DNA of 42,442 bases from Thermoproteota archaeon. GTDB lineage: Archaea; Korarchaeota; Korarchaeia; Korarchaeales; Korarchaeaceae. The DNA lies in contig JAOZGP010000032.1 in the NCBI GenBank assembly GCA_027491735.1, positions 1-42,442 of the forward strand. The letters run 5' to 3'. This document shows positions 6,775 through 15,979 of this stretch, piece by piece. Both the position numbers and the translations under genes were made by a program. Under the pieces are notes generated by a model, which was not told where the DNA came from, ran no database searches, and was given only the letters and a program-made list of their open reading frames with translations. Numbering within the stretch: the stretch's first letter is position 1; the number at the start of each line of letters is the position of its first letter.

Positions 6775-8319
6775 ATGGAGAGAAAGGGATATGTCATAGA
6801 CGACACAGTTCTATCTTACGGACTGCTCTCTAAAACAGAGCTAAAAAATTATGACATAATAGTACCCCTCTCAACGATCAAACGCCTCGAAAAACTCGCT
6901 GAGAGAGGAGATAGAATCGCGGTAAATGGCATGAAAGAGCTCATCAGGCTCAGAAAACAACTAAAGGATCGGGTGCTTGTGGAAGAGATGAGAGGAGATG
7001 ACGTTGATTCCATTTACGAGCTTTGTAAGAAACACAACGCCACGGCCCTAACTGGAAACGCTCTTAGAGCTACAGCACTGCACTCCAGAGGAGTTAAAGT
7101 CATCTATCTCGGACCTGTGGAAAAAGAAAAGCCGTCTGTCCTTGATCTCTTCGATGAAGATACCATGAGTGTTCATCTCAAGGAAGATGCGCCGATCTAT
7201 GCTAAGAAAGGAGAGCCCGGAAACTTTAGACTGGTTAAAATAAGGGAGAATCCTCTCGGAGAGGGAGAGATTCTCAGGATGGCCTACGAGATCCTGGAAT
7301 ATGCTAGAACCAGCTCGGATGCCATGATAGAGATAAGATCAGAAGGAGCGTACCTCATACAGATAGGAGAGTATAGGGTTCTGCTGGCTTTTCCTCCTTT
7401 CTCGGATGGAATAGAGATAACAGCTGTTAGACCCATTGTCAAAGTATCCCTGGAGGACTACTCCTTGAGCGACAGGCTGATCAAAAGACTTAGGGAGAGA
7501 GCTGAAGGAATAGTCATAGCAGGTCCCCCTGGAGCAGGAAAGACCACTTTTGCCAGTGCCCTAGCCGAGTTCTATAGGAAAGATGGGAAGATTGTCAAAA
7601 CCATGGAATCCCCGAGAGATTTATTCGTCGGTCCTGAGATAACTCAGTATGGAAAGCTCGACGGCTCCTTTGAGAAGACGGCCAGCATCCTGTTACTGGT
7701 AAGACCGGACTATGTGATATTCGACGAAATGAGAGTCTCCGAGGACTTCGCTATATTCACCGACATGAGATCTGCTGGGATAGGCATGGTCGGCGTGGTC
7801 CATTGTGGAGCTCCGATAGAGGCCATACAGAGATTTATAAGAAGAGTGGACCTCGGTCTTCTTCCGCATGTGGTCGACACACTAATCTTCATAAAAGATG
7901 GGAGAGTGGAGAAGGTATACAGCCTGAAAATAGCTGTTAAGCTTCCACGTGGAATGAAGGATAGAACTCTAGCTAGGCCCGTAGTGCTGGTCACTGATTT
8001 CGAGACGGGCAAGCATGAATATGAAATCTATACCTTTGGAGATGAGATCGTGATCATGCCCGTCAAGGGGAAGGGAGAGAAGTATCTTGAAGAGGAGCAG
8101 CTCAGATTCAGTGTGATAAAGAGGAAGAACTCTGTGATCGTATCATTGGGTAGAGAGATGGCAGGAAGTGAGGTGACCCTCTACTCCGGAGAGGAGGAGC
8201 TCGTAACGACTAGAGCTGATGAGAAGGGGAGAATCGTGCTTGCCAGAAGAAGTCCTGTAGGAAGAGCTATACTAGATGCCGCCAAAAGAGGGACTCTTTC
8301 TGTCAAGGCGTCCTCTTAG
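6775..8319 (+). CDS. PIN-domain/P-loop ATPase/KH protein (COG1855 type)
   Basis: About 514 residues. An N-terminal PIN-like domain (residues 1 to about 125, acidic Asp9/Asp10 and Glu near 35) precedes a PilT-type secretion-like ATPase. The ATPase has a Walker A motif GPPGAGKTT near residue 252 and a Walker B-like PDYVIFDEMR near 310. A C-terminal KH-type segment ends the protein. The family is archaeal and thought to act on RNA. The TGN motif where PIN nucleases usually have an acidic residue makes nuclease activity uncertain. I chose the ATG at 6775 rather than the TTG at 6751, because 6751 lies only about 10 bases from the TATA palindrome and would precede the transcript start. Its end overlaps the NMN adenylyltransferase end by 17 bases. 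Confidence 0.85.
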   Translation: MERKGYVIDDTVLSYGLLSKTELKNYDIIVPLSTIKRLEKLAERGDRIAVNGMKELIRLRKQLKDRVLVEEMRGDDVDSIYELCKKHNATALTGNALRATALHSRGVKVIYLGPVEKEKPSVLDLFDEDTMSVHLKEDAPIYAKKGEPGNFRLVKIRENPLGEGEILRMAYEILEYARTSSDAMIEIRSEGAYLIQIGEYRVLLAFPPFSDGIEITAVRPIVKVSLEDYSLSDRLIKRLRERAEGIVIAGPPGAGKTTFASALAEFYRKDGKIVKTMESPRDLFVGPEITQYGKLDGSFEKTASILLLVRPDYVIFDEMRVSEDFAIFTDMRSAGIGMVGVVHCGAPIEAIQRFIRRVDLGLLPHVVDTLIFIKDGRVEKVYSLKIAVKLPRGMKDRTLARPVVLVTDFETGKHEYEIYTFGDEIVIMPVKGKGEKYLEEEQLRFSVIKRKNSVIVSLGREMAGSEVTLYSGEEELVTTRADEKGRIVLARRSPVGRAILDAAKRGTLSVKASS

Positions 8320-8845
8320 GATCGCTGCATATCTTCTTTATTCTCTTCTCAAAGTTCAATTCATCCAAGAAAGAGAGTACAGAAGGTGGGACAAGATCTC
8401 TCCAGAGAGAATCGCCCTTTAGTATAAGGGTTCTTATCCTCGTAGCGCTGAGATCCTCCCTTCTGTAGAAGGGAATCCCTTCAACTTTAATCCCGACGGC
8501 TTGAAGGTCTCTCATGGTTTCGAAGTCATTGGAAAAAGCCATGTCTATCCTGGGAACTCTGTCAAGGACTATTTTCCCCCAGTTCTCGTTGGGACTTTCG
8601 GTATCCGGTATTGGAACTATAGATATTCTTCTTAGCGGAAAATTCTCGCCCCTCAAGGCTCTAACAATCATCTCCATTCTCTCTCCAACATCCAGTGGAT
8701 TTCTGGGTGTATGGCTGTGTTGGGAGCTTCCTATGCCTATTACCATCTCGTCGACCTTCTCGAGAACATACCTAAAACAATAGAGGTGACCGTAGTGGAG
8801 AGGTTGAAAACGACCGACCATAAGAGCTCTGGAGCACATGAACAT
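8303..8845 (-). CDS. Nicotinamide-nucleotide adenylyltransferase
   Basis: A 180-residue nucleotidyltransferase that joins NMN and ATP to make NAD. The archaeal signature GRFQPLHYGH near residues 11-20 is the HxGH-type nucleotide site. The second signature LSATRIR near 132-138 corresponds to the ISSTxxR motif that grips the phosphates. The first ATG at 8845 has GGGAGGT at a good distance upstream; an internal ATG could remove two residues. It is convergent with the PIN-ATPase gene. Confidence 0.94.
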   Translation of the reverse strand: MFMCSRALMVGRFQPLHYGHLYCFRYVLEKVDEMVIGIGSSQHSHTPRNPLDVGERMEMIVRALRGENFPLRRISIVPIPDTESPNENWGKIVLDRVPRIDMAFSNDFETMRDLQAVGIKVEGIPFYRREDLSATRIRTLILKGDSLWRDLVPPSVLSFLDELNFEKRIKKICSDPKRTP

Positions 8846-8975
8846 TCTTAGACCTCCCTAAAGGGGTCAGGAGAAGAGTTCAGGGCATGTCTTCCCGGAG
8901 TAACTCCTCATCATTCCCCACTGAGATGACCTAATTAACATTAAACTTTTTTGAAGGACATGGGAGTGATTGGAG

Positions 8976-9776
8976 ATGAAGAGGGTCTCCTTCGTTCAGA
9001 CTGTGCCCATCTTCGGAGAGGTGGAGAGAAATCTGATGAGAGTTGAGAGACTGCTTCCCCGAGATTCTGATCTTGTGGTTCTTCCTGAGTTATTCAACAC
9101 CGGATATTTGCTTCTGAACAAGGAGGAGCTCTTAAAACTGGCCGAGCCTATTGATGGAATAACCGGCAGGTTTCTCGCCAAGTTCTCAAAGGAGCACGGA
9201 ACATCCATAGTGGCTGGACTTCCGGAGAAATCGAAGAATGGAATATACAACTCAGCCATGGTTATAGACGAGACGGGAGACCTCGTGGGTGTTTACAGAA
9301 AAACCCATCTCTTCGGTAGAGAAAAGTTGCTCTTTAGACCAGGAGATACGGGATTTAGGGTCTTTAATCTGTCGGGAATGAGAGTGGGGGTCCTTATATG
9401 CTTCGACTGGATATTTCCGGAGGCCTCGAGGGTCTTAGCTCTTGACGGAGCAGAGGTCTTAGCTCACCCAGCCAACTTGGTTCTTCCTTACGCTCAGAGC
9501 GCCATGTTAACCAGATCTATCGAGAACAGGGTATTCACTGTAACAGCCAACAGATCAGGAGAGGATGACAGATGCGTGGAGAAACTTGAGTTCACTGGAG
9601 CGAGTCAGATAACCAGTCCGGACATGAGAATACTCGTCAGAGCTCCTGAGAGAGGGGAATACGTTGGCACGGCTGAGATTGATCCGAGAGATGCTAGAAA
9701 CAAAAAGATAACTGAACAAAACGACCTCTGGATGGATAGACGACCCGAGTTCTATGGGAGGATCATGAGGAGATGA
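8976..9776 (+). CDS. Carbon-nitrogen hydrolase (nitrilase/omega-amidase type)
   Basis: A 266-residue nitrilase-superfamily enzyme hydrolysing a C-N amide bond in a small, unknown substrate. The catalytic Glu38 (VLPELF), Lys109 (YRKTHLF) and Cys142 (ICFDWIFPE) are all present. The ATG at 8976 has GGAG just before it; a TTG two codons upstream is the alternative. A TATA-like CATTAAACTTT near 8938 could drive it. It overlaps the Nudix gene by four bases (ATGA) and heads a three-gene operon with a Nudix protein and a radical SAM enzyme. Confidence 0.9.
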   Translation: MKRVSFVQTVPIFGEVERNLMRVERLLPRDSDLVVLPELFNTGYLLLNKEELLKLAEPIDGITGRFLAKFSKEHGTSIVAGLPEKSKNGIYNSAMVIDETGDLVGVYRKTHLFGREKLLFRPGDTGFRVFNLSGMRVGVLICFDWIFPEASRVLALDGAEVLAHPANLVLPYAQSAMLTRSIENRVFTVTANRSGEDDRCVEKLEFTGASQITSPDMRILVRAPERGEYVGTAEIDPRDARNKKITEQNDLWMDRRPEFYGRIMRR

Positions 9777-10498
9777 GTGATCGAGAGTATCCCAGTAGAC
9801 CTATTGTCGCTGTCGGAATAGTCATTATAAGGGATGGCCGAGTTCTTCTCGTCAAGCGGGCTCACGATCCTGGAAGAGGTACCTGGGCAATACCTGGAGG
9901 AGTTGTGGAGGGCGAGTCTCTACAGGAAGCAGTTAGAAGAGAGGCTTTGGAGGAGCTTGGAGTGAAAGTAGCTCCTAGATTTCCAATTTGGGTGAGCGAA
10001 GTCATCCAGAGAGATGAAGGGGGGAGGAGAAGGTATCACTACGTTATAGTGGACTTCTTGTGTGATCTGGTGGAAGGAAATCCTTCTCCTCGAGATGATG
10101 CCCTCGACCTGGGATGGTTTAATATCGAGAAGCCACCTGATAAGCTAACTGAATCCACTAGAGAGCTGATAGGGGTTCTATCAAGAAGAATTCTCATCGT
10201 GAGGAACTCTGACGTTAGAGAGGTTCTCGTAGGAGCTCCAGAGGGCCATCTCCATAAGAGGACCGTGTTCGTTCTAAACGACGGGATGAAAATAGTTTTA
10301 CAAGAAGCGACCATGGAGAATGTCGCTAGGGCTATTGTAAATGTTGAGATGCATCCTTTTAGAAAATACATCCTGTTAAAAGGGAGGAGGATATCGAAGA
10401 GGGAGAGGAAGAGGGGATATGATGAGTACCAGCTATTGGAGGAGGAAGTTGATGAGGAGGACGTGAAAAGGAGGATATCGAAGGTTCTATGCGAGTGA
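9773..10498 (+). CDS. Nudix hydrolase fused to an unrecognised C-terminal domain
   Basis: A 241-residue protein. Residues about 9-130 form a Nudix domain with the full box from Gly42 to Val64 (G-x5-E-x7-REx2EExG), including Glu57, Glu60 and Glu61 for metal binding. Such enzymes hydrolyse nucleoside diphosphate-linked compounds. After about residue 150 a second segment of some 90 residues begins that I do not recognise. It contains FVLNDGMKIVLQEATMENV and a basic-then-acidic tail. The gene starts in an ATGA overlap with the nitrilase gene and its end overlaps the radical SAM start, so the three proteins are probably made together. The substrate is unknown. Confidence 0.85.
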   Translation: MSDREYPSRPIVAVGIVIIRDGRVLLVKRAHDPGRGTWAIPGGVVEGESLQEAVRREALEELGVKVAPRFPIWVSEVIQRDEGGRRRYHYVIVDFLCDLVEGNPSPRDDALDLGWFNIEKPPDKLTESTRELIGVLSRRILIVRNSDVREVLVGAPEGHLHKRTVFVLNDGMKIVLQEATMENVARAIVNVEMHPFRKYILLKGRRISKRERKRGYDEYQLLEEEVDEEDVKRRISKVLCE

Positions 10499-11502
10499 GA
10501 GTTAAGCGTCTGATCAGGATCGGTAAGGAGAGCTCCGTTCCACTTATAGGAACACCATTTTTCGGAGTGATAGATAGAGGAACGAACCTCATTCAGGTGA
10601 GACCTACATCAGTTTGTTCTCTGTCGTGTATATTCTGCTCAACCGATGCAGGTCCGAGATCTAGGATGAGGATAGCGGAGTATCTGGTGGATCTGAATTA
10701 CCTGATAGAGTATGTGGAGATGCTGTGCAGAATCAAAGGTGGTGGTGTGGAGGCCCATATAGATACCGTGGGCGATCCCTTCGCCTATCCCAAAATCGTG
10801 GAGCTCATCAGAAGGCTTAGGGAGATTCCCGAGATAGAAGTAATATCAGCCCAGACTCATGGCCCGCTTCTGACTCCCCGTCTCATAGAAGAGCTGGAGA
10901 AAGCAGGTATGGATAGAATAAACTTGAGTATAGACTCGCTGAATGAGGAAAAAGCTAGATATCTGTCGGGGACCGAATGGCTTAAGCTTAGCAGGATACT
11001 AGAAGTCGCTAAGAGAATAGCCGAGAGCTCGATAGACCTTCTGGTAGCTCCAGTGTGGGTTCCTGGGATAAACGATGAGGACATTCCTCAGATCATTCAG
11101 TTCGCTCTGTCCATAGGGGCCGGAAAGAAATGGCCCCCACTTGGCATCCAGAAATATGAGATGTATAGGAGAGGAAGAAAGGTCAGGGTCAGGGAGATGA
11201 GCTGGAGGAGATTCTATTCCGAGTTGAGAAAATGGGAGGAGGAGTTCGGGGTTAAGCTGATAATAGGTCCGAGTGATTTTGGTATAAGAAGAGCTCCGAC
11301 CATTTCTTCCCCCTATAAGCAAGGAGAAGTGATAGAAGTAAAGATCAAATTCCCAGGTCCAAGAAAGGGAGAGATTATTGGAACCACTCGTGAGCGGTCG
11401 ATCATATTGACCGGTCTAGGCTTCCTTCCCAGGGAGGCAGCGATCAGGATCAGGATCTTGAGGAGTCATCACAATCTCTTCGTCGGTATTCCAATAATTT
11501 AA
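10489..11502 (+). CDS. Radical SAM protein with C-terminal TRAM-like domain (COG2100 type)
   Basis: A 337-residue radical SAM enzyme. The CxxxCxxC motif at Cys43, Cys47 and Cys50 should hold the 4Fe-4S cluster that cleaves S-adenosylmethionine. The barrel runs to about residue 270. The last 65 residues (GEVIEVKIKFPGPRKGEIIG onward) resemble a TRAM-type OB fold, which in other proteins binds RNA. The family is conserved in archaea but its reaction is not known to me. It overlaps the Nudix-protein gene by 10 bases. Confidence 0.83.
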   Translation: MRVRVKRLIRIGKESSVPLIGTPFFGVIDRGTNLIQVRPTSVCSLSCIFCSTDAGPRSRMRIAEYLVDLNYLIEYVEMLCRIKGGGVEAHIDTVGDPFAYPKIVELIRRLREIPEIEVISAQTHGPLLTPRLIEELEKAGMDRINLSIDSLNEEKARYLSGTEWLKLSRILEVAKRIAESSIDLLVAPVWVPGINDEDIPQIIQFALSIGAGKKWPPLGIQKYEMYRRGRKVRVREMSWRRFYSELRKWEEEFGVKLIIGPSDFGIRRAPTISSPYKQGEVIEVKIKFPGPRKGEIIGTTRERSIILTGLGFLPREAAIRIRILRSHHNLFVGIPII

Positions 11503-11693
11503 ATTGAGGATTTTTGTATATATGGGGATGGAGAATTACTTACGTGAAGGAGATTTGGGGAGAGAGGTTAGGAGCTCGTGCTGCGCAGAATTAAACCAGA
11601 TGAATTATTTGAAGCTGATCTATATATCAATATAATTTCCGTAAACGTATGAGCTGTAAGCTTTATCATGAGTGGTGTATACAGAAGATTGGG

Positions 11694-12761
11694 ATGTGCT
11701 TCTCTGGGATAGCAGATCTTCCTCTTCATACAGGCAGAGCTCCGAAGTGGCTCTTCTCTAGGATGAAATCTCTCGGTAAGGAGATCATACGAATCATAGT
11801 TGATGAGTATGGGAAAAAGGAGCTCCTGCTCCGATTGGGGGATCCCTGCTGGTTTCAATCTTTAGGATGTCTTCTCGGTTACGATTGGCACTCCTCCGGG
11901 ATCACGACCGTTCTTACAGCCGTGATACGGGAGGCTCTAGAGGAACTGAATGCTGGAGTAGCTCTAGCAGGAGGAAAGGGAAGAAGGAGTTTGAGCACTC
12001 CAGAGGAGCTTTCCAGAAAGGCAGAATTCCTCGGTTTAGGATATGAGAAGATGAAAAAACTCCTAAGAATAAGCTTTATTGCAGCAAAAGTCGACAACGC
12101 CGTTCTTCAAGACGGATACTCCATCTATCATCACGCCATTGTCTTCTCTGAGGAGGGATACTGGACTGTCGTGCAGCAAGGGATGAACTCCAGCAGTAAG
12201 ATGGCTAGGAGATATCATTGGACTTGGCTCTCCACGAACAAGCTGGTAGTTGAGCCGCACAGTGGAATAGTATGTAATAGACGGGAGAGAGAGGTCCTCG
12301 ACATGACCTCCAGATCCTCGGAGGAGAACAGGAAGGCTTCTCTAGACCTGATAAAGGAAGGCCCTGGCAGGCTTAGGAGAATTTTCAGAGAAATCTATTA
12401 TAATCCTGAGGGGCTCAGTCCATTTTTAGGAGAAAGCCCGAAGGTTTTAGTAATGCCCAGAAGAATTGACTGGAAAGCTGTCGAGAGGGCATACGAGCTC
12501 GATCCTAAGGATTACGAGGAGCTTGTGTCTCTCAAGGGGATCGGTCCTTCCCTTCTAAGGGCTCTTTCTCTAACAGCAGAGGTTGTCTACGGAGCAAAAG
12601 CCAGCCGAAGAGACCCAGTCAAGTTTTCGTTCGCTTTCGGTGGCAAGGACGGCGTTCCATATCCTGTAGACGTGAGAAGGATGGATGAGGTCATCGAGAT
12701 CCTCAGGTCAGACGAGCTGACCTCCAAGTTATTAAGGAAGGTTATCCCGGAGAACTACTGA
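11694..12761 (+). CDS. DUF763 protein with helix-hairpin-helix segment
   Basis: About 355 residues matching the DUF763 family, conserved in archaea and some thermophilic bacteria, without an assigned function. The N-terminus GIADLPLHTGRAPKWLF and the internal GGKGRRSLSTP are family landmarks. LVSLKGIGPSLLRAL near residue 283 is a helix-hairpin-helix, suggesting nucleic-acid binding. I prefer the ATG at 11694 since homologues begin just before GIADLP; an upstream start at 11649 would add 15 unrelated-looking residues. A TATATATC element lies near 11620. PheS follows after about 30 bases. Confidence 0.82.
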   Translation: MCFSGIADLPLHTGRAPKWLFSRMKSLGKEIIRIIVDEYGKKELLLRLGDPCWFQSLGCLLGYDWHSSGITTVLTAVIREALEELNAGVALAGGKGRRSLSTPEELSRKAEFLGLGYEKMKKLLRISFIAAKVDNAVLQDGYSIYHHAIVFSEEGYWTVVQQGMNSSSKMARRYHWTWLSTNKLVVEPHSGIVCNRREREVLDMTSRSSEENRKASLDLIKEGPGRLRRIFREIYYNPEGLSPFLGESPKVLVMPRRIDWKAVERAYELDPKDYEELVSLKGIGPSLLRALSLTAEVVYGAKASRRDPVKFSFAFGGKDGVPYPVDVRRMDEVIEILRSDELTSKLLRKVIPENY

Positions 12762-12794
12762 GCTGATGATATAAAAGGAGGTGTGCTCGTCTCT

Positions 12795-14264
12795 ATGGAG
12801 ATCAGACTCAGCAGAGCGGAGTACGATCTTATAAACAAGATAAGATCCCGTGATACCTCAGTAAGGATTGAAGAGTTGGGAGTTCCAAAGAGTACTGCCA
12901 TGGCGCTTATAGAACTTCTCAGAAGCAAAGGTTTAGTTGAGATCAAGGAGATCGTTCAGGAGAGTTACGCCCTCACTGAAAGAGGCAGGAGATACCTGGA
13001 GAAGGGATTTCCTGAGGAGATTCTTTCAAAGATCTCAAGGAATAGGAAGATTTATCTCTCCGAGGCCAGTGAATCCCCTCCTTTTAAGAAGGAACCAAAG
13101 CTCCTCGAGGCTGCTATCGGAGAACTGCGAAAAAAAGGCGTGATAGAGTTCGGAAAAGATGAGAAAGGTTTTTTTATCTTCTTCAAGTCCCCTCCTGAAG
13201 TTCCTGAGAGAGAATTGCTCAAGAGACTTCAGGCGGGTGAGAAGCTCAGCAAGAAGGATATATCACTTCTCGCTAAGAGAGGACTCATTAAGCGTGAGGT
13301 GAAGAAGACTCTTCTCATCAGACCTCTCCCGGTTAAGGCTGAGCTGGTGGTGGAGGTAGCCAAGCTTAACAGAAGACTTCTCGAAAGTGGAGAGTGGAGA
13401 AACGTTCGGCTCAAGAGATACGACGTCAGTGCCTCACCTCCCGAGGTATTTGCTGGAAAACCTCACCCCTATGCCCTGCTATTGGATGAAGTGCGGGATA
13501 TCCTCATCGGGATGGGGTTCAGGGAGGTCAAGAGCCCCATAGTGGAGGCCGAGTTCTGGAACTTTGACGTCCTGTTTCAAGCTCAAGATCACCCAGCCAG
13601 AGAAGTGCACGACTCTTACATGATCGCTTGGCCGAACAGACCTGCCGATCTCGAACAGTATAAAGACCTCATTGAGAAAGTTAGATCTGCCCATGAAAAT
13701 GGTTTTACAACAGGATCTTCTGGATGGGGGTACTCTTGGAGCTTTGACATAGCTAGAAGGCTAATTCTGAGGAGCCAGATGACCGCTGCTTCCGCCAGAT
13801 CCCTGGCAGAGGGTCTGGAAATCCCATCAAAGATCTTCGCTATAGATAAAGTCTTCAGACCTGAGAACCTCGATAGAACACATGCTGCTGAGTTCTATCA
13901 GTGTGAAGGAGTTGTGTTGGCGGAGGATCTGAACGTGCGACACCTGATGGGATTCCTCAAGGAGTTCGTGCTTCAGCTTGGTTTTAAGGAGGTGAGATTC
14001 AAACCTGCTTACTTTCCGTTCACGGAACCGAGTGTTGAAGCTTACGTCAAGCATGAGGATCTTGGCTGGCTTGAGATAGCTGGTTCAGGCCTCTTTAGAC
14101 CTGAAATGATGGTTCCCTTGGGATATGACTTTCCCAGAGTGCAGGCACTGGCTTGGGGAATAGGAATAGGGAGGCTTGCTATGCTCAGGCTCGGACTTGA
14201 CGACATAAGGGACCTCCACTCCCAAGACTTGGACTACCTTAGGAAGCACCCACTGATCTTCTGA
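12795..14264 (+). CDS. pheS: Phenylalanyl-tRNA synthetase alpha subunit
   Basis: About 489 residues, the archaeal/eukaryotic form. An N-terminal winged-helix region covers about residues 1-180 and is followed by the class II catalytic core. Core motifs include FDVLFQAQDHPAREVHDSY (motif 2 region) and the C-terminal GWLEIAGSGLFRPEMM plus ALAWGIGIGRLAM (motif 3). The subunit charges tRNA-Phe as part of an alpha2beta2 enzyme. The ATG at 12795 is preferred over the GTG at 12783, which would sit directly on the GGAGGTG ribosome site. PheT follows after 12 bases. Confidence 0.95.
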   Translation: MEIRLSRAEYDLINKIRSRDTSVRIEELGVPKSTAMALIELLRSKGLVEIKEIVQESYALTERGRRYLEKGFPEEILSKISRNRKIYLSEASESPPFKKEPKLLEAAIGELRKKGVIEFGKDEKGFFIFFKSPPEVPERELLKRLQAGEKLSKKDISLLAKRGLIKREVKKTLLIRPLPVKAELVVEVAKLNRRLLESGEWRNVRLKRYDVSASPPEVFAGKPHPYALLLDEVRDILIGMGFREVKSPIVEAEFWNFDVLFQAQDHPAREVHDSYMIAWPNRPADLEQYKDLIEKVRSAHENGFTTGSSGWGYSWSFDIARRLILRSQMTAASARSLAEGLEIPSKIFAIDKVFRPENLDRTHAAEFYQCEGVVLAEDLNVRHLMGFLKEFVLQLGFKEVRFKPAYFPFTEPSVEAYVKHEDLGWLEIAGSGLFRPEMMVPLGYDFPRVQALAWGIGIGRLAMLRLGLDDIRDLHSQDLDYLRKHPLIF

Positions 14265-14276
14265 GGAGGTGATGAT

Positions 14277-15929
14277 ATGCCAATCATCGAGGTGGACAGA
14301 CTGGACCTCTCCTCCCTCGTCGGTGAATGGTTAGATGATGAGACTTTGAAAGAGACTCTGGATAGGACCAAGATGAGCTTGGAGGATATAGCACCTGATA
14401 AGATCGTTATTGAGGTCACCAGTGATAGGATGGACCTTCTCACAACCGAGGGAATTGCAAGAGCGATAAGGGGAGTATTGGGTAAGGAGAGAGGGATTCC
14501 CCGTTATGAGATGGTGGAGACGGATATAACCCTCTCAGTGGATAGCAGCGTGAAATCTATCAGACCGTTTGCCGTTGGAGCTGTTGTGTTTGATGTGAAC
14601 CTGACTGATGAGGTGATAAGGTCCCTGATACAGGCTCAGGAGAAGCTTCACGACACCATAGGAAGGAACAGAAGAAGAGTTGCTATAGGCATACATGATC
14701 TGGACAAAGTTGTGCCCCCGATAAAATATGCTGCTAGGCCCATGGATGAGGTGTTCTTCGTGCCCTTGGGCCAAGATGAGGAGATGAGCGCTAGAGAAGT
14801 CCTTGAAAGAACAGATAAGGGAAGGAAGTACTCCCATCTCATTGAGAATGAGCAGGGACTTGTTCCTCTTATACTGGACTCCAGGGACAGAGTTATGTCC
14901 TTACCTCCTGTGATAAACTCTGAGATGACGAGAGTTACCGATAAAACGAGAAATCTGTTCTTTGATGTAACAGGAACCGATGAGAAATCTATAAGGATAG
15001 CTCTCAACATCCTGGTGTACTCACTTGGTGAAAGAGGGTGCAAAATAGGTAAAATCCAGATAATGGATGGTGAGAAGAATTTCCACCAACCTGAGAGAGA
15101 TCCTAAAAGAATGAGTGTTCCACTTGATTTTGTGAGGAAAATGTCCGGGTTGAATCTAAGCTCCTACGAGATCATTGATCTGTTGAGGAGAGCCCGTCTT
15201 GATGCCGCAATCTCCGGAGATAGAGTGGATGTCTTAATTCCTCCTTTCAGACCGGACTTTCTTCATCCAGTAGACGTCATCGAGGAGATTTTAGTTGTAA
15301 GAGGGCTTAATGAGATGGAGCCCGTCCTGCCTGAAAGGGTGAGCACCATAGGAAGAAGACATCCCATAGAAACCCTCTCCCTCAAGGTGCGAACCTTGAT
15401 GATCGGTCTTGGGTATCAGCAGGTGCTCAACTATGTACTCACTGACGAGGAGATTCTCTTGAGGAGGATGAGAAGAAATGATATGCCTGTGAGATTGCTT
15501 AATCCTGTGAGTTCGAGTTTCTCTGTAGTGAGAGATATGCTTCTACCAGGACTTCTGAGCTTTTTGTCGAGAAACATCCACTCCAAGTACCCTCAGAAGG
15601 TGTTCGAGGTCGGGGACGTGGTGAAGCCGGAATTGAGCAGACCTACGAGGGCGAGAACGGAGAGGCACTTGGCCGCCGTCTATTCAGATGATTCCGTGGG
15701 GTTCGAGGACATACAGTCTCACCTGCACTGTCTGCTGAAATCACTAAAAGTAAGCTTCGAGCTTGAGGAGAGGGCTTTCTCCTTTCTCATAGAGGGGAGA
15801 TCGGCTTCTATTATATCGAAGGAGAGGTCTATTGGATTTATTGGGGAGGTCAGACCGGAGATCTTGAAGGACTTCGGTCTTAATACCCCAGTGGCAGCAT
15901 TCGAGATAGTGCTGGGTGAGATCATATGA
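14277..15929 (+). CDS. pheT: Phenylalanyl-tRNA synthetase beta subunit
   Basis: A 550-residue protein, the usual length for archaeal PheT. The start MPIIEVDRLDLSSLVGEW and internal ITSDRMDLLTTEGIARAI-like segment (near residues 46-62) mark the B1/B5 regions. The B5 helix region (LIPPFRPDFLHPVDVIEEI, near residue 320) and the catalytic-like fold ending in FEVGDVV complete it. The beta subunit recognises and edits tRNA-Phe. The ATG follows GAGGTGATGAT at 12 bases from the PheS stop, so the pair is co-expressed. Confidence 0.95.
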   Translation: MPIIEVDRLDLSSLVGEWLDDETLKETLDRTKMSLEDIAPDKIVIEVTSDRMDLLTTEGIARAIRGVLGKERGIPRYEMVETDITLSVDSSVKSIRPFAVGAVVFDVNLTDEVIRSLIQAQEKLHDTIGRNRRRVAIGIHDLDKVVPPIKYAARPMDEVFFVPLGQDEEMSAREVLERTDKGRKYSHLIENEQGLVPLILDSRDRVMSLPPVINSEMTRVTDKTRNLFFDVTGTDEKSIRIALNILVYSLGERGCKIGKIQIMDGEKNFHQPERDPKRMSVPLDFVRKMSGLNLSSYEIIDLLRRARLDAAISGDRVDVLIPPFRPDFLHPVDVIEEILVVRGLNEMEPVLPERVSTIGRRHPIETLSLKVRTLMIGLGYQQVLNYVLTDEEILLRRMRRNDMPVRLLNPVSSSFSVVRDMLLPGLLSFLSRNIHSKYPQKVFEVGDVVKPELSRPTRARTERHLAAVYSDDSVGFEDIQSHLHCLLKSLKVSFELEERAFSFLIEGRSASIISKERSIGFIGEVRPEILKDFGLNTPVAAFEIVLGEII

Positions 15930-15979
15930 GATCCGATTAGGTTAATAGGATCATGCGCTTTCCTCCCATTGGAGAGGCT

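Noticed and set aside
8880..8914. Possible C/D box sRNA on the minus strand (ATGATGA ... CTGA)
   Set aside because: The C-to-D spacing has no recognisable D' and C' boxes, and GGAGTAACTCC within it forms a competing palindrome; evidence is too weak.
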